From an uncultured Bacteroidales bacterium (GTDB lineage: Bacteria; Bacteroidota; Bacteroidia; Bacteroidales; UBA932): a stretch of DNA of 64,000 bases. The translations under genes and the position numbers were made by a program. This document shows positions 58,620 through 64,000 of the stretch, piece after piece. A model generated the notes under the pieces. It made no database searches. It saw only the letters and a list, made by a program, of their open reading frames with translations, and was not told the DNA's origin. The stretch spans positions 1 to 64,000 of the forward strand of contig CASFLY010000130.1 of assembly GCA_949295645.1 (NCBI GenBank), in the 5' to 3' direction. Numbering within the stretch: position 1 is the stretch's first letter; the number at the start of each line of letters is the position of its first letter.

Positions 58620-61595
58620 TTAGAAGTTGAGACCTATTCCGAGAGAGTATATCCGCGGCCTCGGGTAGAAATTCTGGTCGATGCCGAGGTAGATTTCAGG
58701 ATCCACTCCGGAGTATTTCGTGATGGTGAAGACGTTCTGTACCATAAAGGAGACGTTTAGTCCTACCTTGTCCTTTATCTTTCCGAAATCATAGCCGAGG
58801 ATGATGTTGTCCATTTTCAGGAAAGACGCGTTCTCGACATAATGGTCGGAAAGTATCTGTCTGGTCTTGAAACCGGTCTCCAAATAGCTCGTGGAGAGGT
58901 TGTACAGTGCGTTGTCTGCATATTTGAGGGTTTCGAGCGCTCCGTTGTTGGACGCTGTGGCATTGTATGCGTAGTTGCCGACATTCGCTCTCAGGGCCGT
59001 ACTGAGTGTAAGTTTTTTCCATCTCAGGGAGGTGCTCAGTCCGAACATCCAGTCCGGCGACGGAGAATGGTAGAAATACCTGTCGTCGGTGGTTATCTGC
59101 CCGTCTCCGTTCAGGTCGGCGTATGCGCCCTCTATCGGAGTCCCGTTCTCGTCGTATATCTGCTTGTATACATAGTACGAGTAAGGCGCCTGGCCCACGG
59201 CGAATGCCTGGATGTATTTGGCATCTACTGTCGAACCGACCAGGGTAGGGGCCACTTCGGCGTCATCCGAGAGCGAGAGATTGGTGATTTTCACCTGCTG
59301 CCAGGTGGCGTTGGCGGAAATGCTCCAGGTCCAGTCCTTCGTGTCGACGGGAACGGCATTGATGTTGACTTCCACTCCCTGGCTGTACATATTCCCCACA
59401 TTGGTGGTTATGGTACGGGCGAAGTTCGTCCCCGCAGCGGCCGGTACGGTAGCGAGCAGGTCTCTCGTGTTTCGGGTATAGTAGTCTACCGTTCCGGAAA
59501 TCCTGTCGTTCAGGAAGCCGAAATCGAGACCGAAGTTCCAGGATGAGGTGGTTTCCCAGGTCAGATCCGGAATGTACGCTCCGGGCTGATAATACAGGTT
59601 GTAGTTCCCGTAGCCGTTAGTGATGTACTGGGAGTTGCTGCCGGTGGACTGGTAGTAAATCGGCAGGTAGCCGTAGTTCCCGATTCCGTCCTGTTGCCCG
59701 GTGATGCCGTACGATGCACGCAGCTTCAGGTTGTTCAGCACTCCGTTGTCTTTCAGGAAACCTTCCTCCGCGATGTTCCAGGCAAAGGCCACCGACGGGA
59801 AAGTGCCCCATCTGCAGTCTTTGGCGAAGCGGGAAGAGCCGTCCCGGCGGATTGTGGCTGTCAGGAGGTAGCGTCCGTCGACAGACCAGTTGATTCTGGC
59901 ATAATATGACATAAGGGCGTGCCTCTGGTCGTCAGCCGACCACGGCGAGTTGATGCCGGTGACCTTGTCGGCCTTGTAGCTGTCGCCTGCCGCAACGTAC
60001 GATCTCCAGTACTGCCAGTCGTATCCGGCGGTGATGTCGATTCTGGACTTGATGGATTCGAATTCCCTGTTGTAGTTCAGATAGGCCGTGAAAAGCCGGT
60101 TTTCAGCAGAGTTCGGCCCTGACGGGGTGTACAGGCCGCCTTGCCTGTAGTATTGGGCCGCACTTTCCGGCACGAACACTTCGCTTTCGGCCGAAGCGTA
60201 GTCATAGCCTCCGGTCACGTGCAGTTTGAGTTCCGGGAGGAAGTGCATCCTGTAGTCGATGTCGATGTTGGCTATCACCCTGCTCATCGATTCCCGGCTG
60301 TCATACTGTTCGACAAGTCCCAGAGGGTTGTATGTGCCGCTTACCGTGCTCGGCATCCCGTTGCTGAGGATTTCGCTGTATCCCCCGAATGCGTCATTGC
60401 CGGAATATACCGGTCTTGTCGGGTCGCCCACCGTAGCATTGTAGATGGCCAGGCCGGACTGCGCATACCGGTTCTTGTTTATCGCACCCTTGGCGCTGAG
60501 GGTGATTTTCAGATGGTCGTCGAAGAAAGACGGGCTCAGGTTCAGGTTGCCGGTGTAGCGGGTGGCGTTGTCGGTCTTTACGATACCGTCCTGGTCGTAA
60601 TAGCCGACAGATATTCTGAATGGGAAGTTTTTCGTGAAGCGGCCTGCAACGCTGAGGTTGTTGTCTGTTCCGAACGCAGTCCGGTATATCTGATCGTTCC
60701 AGTCTGTAAAACCGTTCGTCTGCCAGTCTCCGAGCAGGTCCGCGTGTCCTGCTTCAGCGGCTGTCTGCACGAACTGTTCCGGGGAGAGCATGTCGGCAGT
60801 CCTGGTCTTGTTCTGCAGGGAGAGGGTAGAGTTGAATGCGATGTCGAGCTTGTCCCCGCGGCCTTTCTTGGTGGTGATGATGACCACGCCGTTCGATGCA
60901 CGCGAGCCGTAGATGGCTGTGGACGAGGCGTCTTTAAGAACCGTCATGGATTCTATGTCGGACGGGTTGATAAGGGAAAGGAAATTCGTCCCCATCCCGA
61001 TGACCCCGCCGCTTTCGAGAGGCACTCCGTCGAGCACGATAAGAGGGTCGTTCGAGGCGTTGAGGGATGCCCCGCCCCTGATCCTGATGGTGCTTCCGCC
61101 TGTAGGCGATCCGCCTGAAGACGTAATCTGTACGCCGGACACTTTCCCGTTTATAAGCTGTTCCGGCGAAGATATGAGGCCTTCGTTGAAGTCATCGCTG
61201 TTGACTGCCGAGATGGAGCCTGTCATGTCTTTCCGTGTGGTCGTACCGTAGCCGATCACTACGGCGTCGGCAAGCAGTTCCGTGTCGGGGAAGAGCTGGA
61301 TGTCGATGACGCCCCTGCCTCCGACAGCAGTCTCCTGCGTGGTGTAGCCGAGATATGAGAACACGAGTACGGCGTCCGAAGGCGCCTCTATTGAATAATG
61401 ACCGTCAAGGTCCGTCACTGCACCTGTAGTCGTGCCGGAAATGACCACTGTCAGTCCGACAAGAGGGGTGCCTGTCTCGTCCGTAACCGTACCTGTGACC
61501 GTATTGACATCCTGCAATGCGGGAGCTGCAGAAGCCGTCACGGCCCAGACTGCCGGCAGGCAGACGAGAAGGATAGTTCTGAATGGATTTTTCAT
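58620..61595 (-). CDS. SusC-family TonB-dependent transporter, galactan locus
   Basis: A 991-residue outer-membrane importer. Order: signal peptide (ending TASAAP), regulatory-like domain (GTVTDETGTPLVGLTV, TDLDGHYSI), plug (GSPTGGSTIRIRGGASL, SDIESMTVLKDASSTAIYG) and barrel ending YSLGIGLNF. Unlike the other two susC genes it has no G-run. It is transcribed divergently from the sensor gene, and a -7 element plus two direct repeats lie between them. It should import galacto-oligosaccharides made by the GH53 enzyme. Confidence 0.96.
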   Translation of the reverse strand: MKNPFRTILLVCLPAVWAVTASAAPALQDVNTVTGTVTDETGTPLVGLTVVISGTTTGAVTDLDGHYSIEAPSDAVLVFSYLGYTTQETAVGGRGVIDIQLFPDTELLADAVVIGYGTTTRKDMTGSISAVNSDDFNEGLISSPEQLINGKVSGVQITSSGGSPTGGSTIRIRGGASLNASNDPLIVLDGVPLESGGVIGMGTNFLSLINPSDIESMTVLKDASSTAIYGSRASNGVVIITTKKGRGDKLDIAFNSTLSLQNKTRTADMLSPEQFVQTAAEAGHADLLGDWQTNGFTDWNDQIYRTAFGTDNNLSVAGRFTKNFPFRISVGYYDQDGIVKTDNATRYTGNLNLSPSFFDDHLKITLSAKGAINKNRYAQSGLAIYNATVGDPTRPVYSGNDAFGGYSEILSNGMPSTVSGTYNPLGLVEQYDSRESMSRVIANIDIDYRMHFLPELKLHVTGGYDYASAESEVFVPESAAQYYRQGGLYTPSGPNSAENRLFTAYLNYNREFESIKSRIDITAGYDWQYWRSYVAAGDSYKADKVTGINSPWSADDQRHALMSYYARINWSVDGRYLLTATIRRDGSSRFAKDCRWGTFPSVAFAWNIAEEGFLKDNGVLNNLKLRASYGITGQQDGIGNYGYLPIYYQSTGSNSQYITNGYGNYNLYYQPGAYIPDLTWETTSSWNFGLDFGFLNDRISGTVDYYTRNTRDLLATVPAAAGTNFARTITTNVGNMYSQGVEVNINAVPVDTKDWTWSISANATWQQVKITNLSLSDDAEVAPTLVGSTVDAKYIQAFAVGQAPYSYYVYKQIYDENGTPIEGAYADLNGDGQITTDDRYFYHSPSPDWMFGLSTSLRWKKLTLSTALRANVGNYAYNATASNNGALETLKYADNALYNLSTSYLETGFKTRQILSDHYVENASFLKMDNIILGYDFGKIKDKVGLNVSFMVQNVFTITKYSGVDPEIYLGIDQNFYPRPRIYSLGIGLNF

Positions 61596-61645
61596 TGACT
61601 GATGTGTTATAGTGGTTTATAATGTTTTCGGGAATTTCCGGAACA

Positions 61646-61653
61646 CAAAGGTA
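61646..61653 (-). promoter_or_regulatory. Promoter -7 element of the galactan operon
   Basis: TACCTTTG on the minus strand matches TAnnTTTG, 51 bases before susC. No TTTG box sits at the right spacing, as expected for an activator-dependent promoter. Confidence 0.5.
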
Positions 61654-61681
61654 TCCTGAATGCCGGGACGCCATTACCACA

Positions 61682-61712
61682 AATCGGACAAGATGTAATC
61701 CGAATCGGACAA
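61682..61712 (-). promoter_or_regulatory. Tandem direct repeats, candidate activator binding site
   Basis: AATCGGACAA occurs at 61682-61691 and 61703-61712, 21 bases apart (two helical turns), just upstream of the galactan-operon -7 element. This spacing suits an AraC-type regulator such as the output domain of a hybrid two-component system. Confidence 0.55.
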
Positions 61713-61726
61713 AAAGAAAAAATCGT

Positions 61727-61734
61727 TATCTTTG
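61727..61734 (+). promoter_or_regulatory. Promoter -7 element of the sensor gene
   Basis: TATCTTTG matches TAnnTTTG, 50 bases before the sensor start. A second direct repeat pair, TTTGACCTG at 61731 and 61754, overlaps and follows it. Confidence 0.5.
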
Positions 61735-61784
61735 ACCTGGCCGCATATTGTCCTTTGACCTGCCATATAATGAAATGACACCAA

Positions 61785-64000
61785 ATGAAAAACTGTCTTG
61801 TTACAATATTGTCCGCAGCCGCACTCTTTCTGCCGGCGCTGTGTCCCGGTGCGGAAAACGCATCCCTCCCGACAGGCTTTTACAGGCCGGCGGGAATGGA
61901 AAAGTATGATGACCCCGCTTATGCCGCGGTGCAGGACGGCAGCGGCTATGTGTGGGTAGGTTCGGAAACCGGGCTTTTGCGCTATGACGGCTGCCACGTA
62001 CTCCGCTATCAGTACGATCCGGAAGATGCGCACAGCCTTTGCAACAATCATGTAAGTGCTCTCCTTTACTGCCCGGACTCCGGAAAGATGGTCGTCGGGA
62101 CCGATACCGGAGTGTCTGTCTACGATTTTGCCGCGGACAGGTTTTCCACGATGCCGGCCTGCGGATACAGGCAGGTGAAGACCCTGCTCAGGGATGCCGA
62201 TACCCTGTATATAGGGACTGTGGAAGGCGTAATGCGCTTCTGTCTGCCGGACGGGAATATCAGCGCGGATATGGAGCCGGATCCGGACTTCGTCATAGAT
62301 GACCATATAGCCTGTGCCAGGAAAACCGGCGGAGGAATCTGTTTCGGTGGTTACGACTGTTTCTACCGCTATGACGGTTCTTCGGGAAAAATCGAAAAAT
62401 TCTCTCTCGGGACGGAGCGTAAGCTGGTTCTGGATATTTTGGAAGACGATGAGGATCCCTCGAGGCTGTGGCTCGGGACAGAGCAGGGACTTGCCGATTA
62501 TGACCTGCGCACCGGCAGGACCGGGATGCAGCTCGGGAATATCCCTGTAAAATATTTCTTCAGAAATGCAGGCGGCGGCCTGTGGATATGTACGGACAAC
62601 GGACTTTTCATAAAGAACGGCGATGCCGTCGAAAGGTTCCGCCATTATGCCGGAAATGACAGCTCCCTGCCTGACAATGTGGTATGGGCCGTCTTCAAGG
62701 GAAAGGAAGACAATATTTTCATCTGCACCGATTCCGGCATAGTGATGCCGCGGATTTGCAGATACGGCGAATTCTGTCCGCTCCTTTCATTCACCGGCAG
62801 CGGAGAGGGCATGAATGTCGGGTCCATGGCTGTCGATCCGTCCGGCGGCCTTTGGCTCGGCGGAATGAACGGCCTTGTGATGCGGGACAAGGACGGCAAG
62901 GGCGGCCTGTGGTACAGGTCGGACCGGGGAAATCCGGGCAGGAGGCTGTCCCACAACAAGGTCCGGGATCTGTACGATGACGGCAGCGGCCTTTTCATAG
63001 CTTCCGACGGAGGATTGGACAGGCTCGGCTATTCTACCGGAGAAATAAGGCATTTCGACGTGTCCGGCCCTTCCGGGGAGGATTGTTCCACCTGGATGTA
63101 CTGCATTGCGGAGGATGGATATGGCAGGCTGTGGGCAGGGTCTTTCGACGGTCTGCTGATGTTGGGAGACAGGAAAGGGCTTGCAGCCTCGCCGGGCGCG
63201 GAAGTCAGGGCCGCGATGAAGTTCGACCAGGGGTCCTCGCCGGCGATTTCCGGAAAATCGGTAATGGACATAGCCTTTGCGGACGGGTTCGGGGCTGTGC
63301 TTTCCAACGGAACGGTGGATTTTATCCGGTTTTCGTCCGGGGGGGGGTACGAAATATTATATGCCGGCCTGCCTGGCGGCCTTTATGCCACATCGTTGGC
63401 AGAAGACAGCGACAGGATATGGATAGGGACGAGCAAAGGCCTGTTCTGCCTGACTGCGGACGGAAAAGTCCGGCAGACGGAGGGTTTCGGGCTGCAGGCG
63501 GATGACGTCATTGTGGACGGAAGCCGTGTCCTGGCCGTCAGCGGAAAAAGCCTGTATATACTCGACACTGTCACCGGCGAATGGTCGCACTGTCCTTTCG
63601 GCAAGAGCCCGCTTTTCTGCGGGATCGCCGACGGTGACGGAACCGTGTATCTCGGCTCTGCGGACGGATATTTCAGGTCGGGCCCGGATATGCTGGACGG
63701 GACATCCCGGCAGCGCCCTGTGACCGTGACCTCGCTTTATGCCGACGGCCGTCGTATCCCCTTCTCGGATGCAGTGACACTCAGGCATGACCAGAATTCT
63801 TTCATTCTGGAGTATTCCTCTTTCGACTTTTCCGAAGAGGAGGAGAATTTCGTCTACAGGCTGGCCGGGTTCGATGACAGCTGGCAGTCCACTACGGAAA
63901 GCCGGGCTGTCTTTATCAATGTGCCCGGCGGGAAATACCGTTTCGAGACGGCCGTTGCTGCCGCAGACGGGGGCATGCCCGAATATGTGACCTCTTTCCC
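61785..64000 (+). CDS. Hybrid two-component-type sensor, partial (periplasmic sensor part)
   Basis: The frame is open from 61785 to the window end (738 codons), starting with signal peptide MKNCLVTILSAAALFLPALC. The visible part is a two-propeller sensor built from Reg_prop repeats (GYVWVGSETGLLRYDG, LWLGTEQGLADYD, LWLGGMNGLVMRD, LWAGSFDGLLML, IWIGTSKGLFCL). The start of a Y_Y_Y domain follows near residue 675 (FVYRLAGFDDSWQ). In Bacteroides such sensors continue into kinase, receiver and AraC parts, which here lie beyond the window. It diverges from the galactan susC and should sense galacto-oligosaccharides. A nine-G run at codons 519-521 is in frame. Confidence 0.9.
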   Translation, partial: MKNCLVTILSAAALFLPALCPGAENASLPTGFYRPAGMEKYDDPAYAAVQDGSGYVWVGSETGLLRYDGCHVLRYQYDPEDAHSLCNNHVSALLYCPDSGKMVVGTDTGVSVYDFAADRFSTMPACGYRQVKTLLRDADTLYIGTVEGVMRFCLPDGNISADMEPDPDFVIDDHIACARKTGGGICFGGYDCFYRYDGSSGKIEKFSLGTERKLVLDILEDDEDPSRLWLGTEQGLADYDLRTGRTGMQLGNIPVKYFFRNAGGGLWICTDNGLFIKNGDAVERFRHYAGNDSSLPDNVVWAVFKGKEDNIFICTDSGIVMPRICRYGEFCPLLSFTGSGEGMNVGSMAVDPSGGLWLGGMNGLVMRDKDGKGGLWYRSDRGNPGRRLSHNKVRDLYDDGSGLFIASDGGLDRLGYSTGEIRHFDVSGPSGEDCSTWMYCIAEDGYGRLWAGSFDGLLMLGDRKGLAASPGAEVRAAMKFDQGSSPAISGKSVMDIAFADGFGAVLSNGTVDFIRFSSGGGYEILYAGLPGGLYATSLAEDSDRIWIGTSKGLFCLTADGKVRQTEGFGLQADDVIVDGSRVLAVSGKSLYILDTVTGEWSHCPFGKSPLFCGIADGDGTVYLGSADGYFRSGPDMLDGTSRQRPVTVTSLYADGRRIPFSDAVTLRHDQNSFILEYSSFDFSEEEENFVYRLAGFDDSWQSTTESRAVFINVPGGKYRFETAVAAADGGMPEYVTSF
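63339..63347 (+). repeat. Run of nine G inside the sensor gene
   Basis: The run encodes Gly519-521 in SSGGGYEI, between two propeller repeats, and is in frame as given. A slip would truncate the sensor before its kinase. Candidate phase-variation site or homopolymer error. Confidence 0.6.

Noticed and set aside
61674..62645. 323-codon minus-strand reading frame over the sensor start and the regulatory spacer
   Set aside because: It runs antisense to an open propeller-repeat sensor frame and across the divergent promoters.

Overview
The window looks like chromosomal DNA from a Bacteroidales bacterium, most likely an anaerobic gut commensal. The evidence is three SusC/SusD outer-membrane uptake pairs, many lipoproteins with the Bacteroidota signal, the Bacteroidota promoter element TAnnTTTG (several copies with a TTTG-like box 19-20 bp upstream), and an N-succinylornithine-type transcarbamylase (argF'). 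Base composition is moderately GC-rich with AT-rich intergenic regions. I cannot name the genus from sequence alone.

Layout. 1-5.5 kb: the start of an outer-membrane protein, the arginine operon argF'-argB-argE-argH (minus strand), and a divergent YhhN-type lysoplasmalogenase. 5.5-13 kb: an unusual lipoprotein with a glycine-rich segment, a fused NapH/NapG-like polyferredoxin, a small beta-barrel protein, pnp and rpsO. 13-28 kb: a glycan-utilisation locus (PUL1). It has CE2-like esterase and DUF4434 genes on the minus strand, diverging from AGE epimerase - susC - susD - DUF5018 lipoprotein - two DUF4434 lipoproteins - calcineurin-like phosphoesterase. 28-40 kb: a second locus (PUL2) on the minus strand that converges on PUL1: susC - susD - DUF5018 - FAD oxidoreductase/TIM-barrel fusion - lipoprotein - DUF4886 esterase-like protein. 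40-45 kb: a divergent plus-strand group with a DUF5009 (HGSNAT-like) membrane acyltransferase, a Tat-exported DUF4434 protein, a sugar-porter MFS and a ROK regulator. 45-51 kb: a giant acyl-CoA dehydratase activase and an M23 endopeptidase. 51-64 kb: a beta-1,4-galactan locus (PUL3), GH2 - GH53 - SusE - SusD - SusC on the minus strand with a divergent hybrid two-component-type sensor that runs off the window end.

PUL3 has the gene order of known type-I galactan loci: the surface GH53 endo-galactanase cuts galactan, SusCDE bind and import oligosaccharides, the GH2 beta-galactosidase finishes them, and the sensor switches the operon on. PUL1, PUL2 and the 40-45 kb group look like one large composite system. 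Four DUF4434 proteins share two conserved glutamates. They sit with an epimerase, an esterase, a putative acetyltransferase, an FAD-oxidoreductase/hydrolase fusion, a sugar transporter and a ROK regulator, but with no classical named polysaccharidase. This is the best candidate here for an undescribed system.

Other points. Three runs of exactly nine G lie inside coding sequence, in two susC genes and the sensor, and could be slipped-strand switches. Hairpins separate binding-protein genes from enzyme genes in all three PULs. A family of about 92-bp palindromic repeats with attached 24-bp tandem repeats clusters between 49.6 and 54 kb. No rRNA, tRNA, CRISPR array, transposase or phage gene was seen, and no gene-free stretch exceeds 300 bases.
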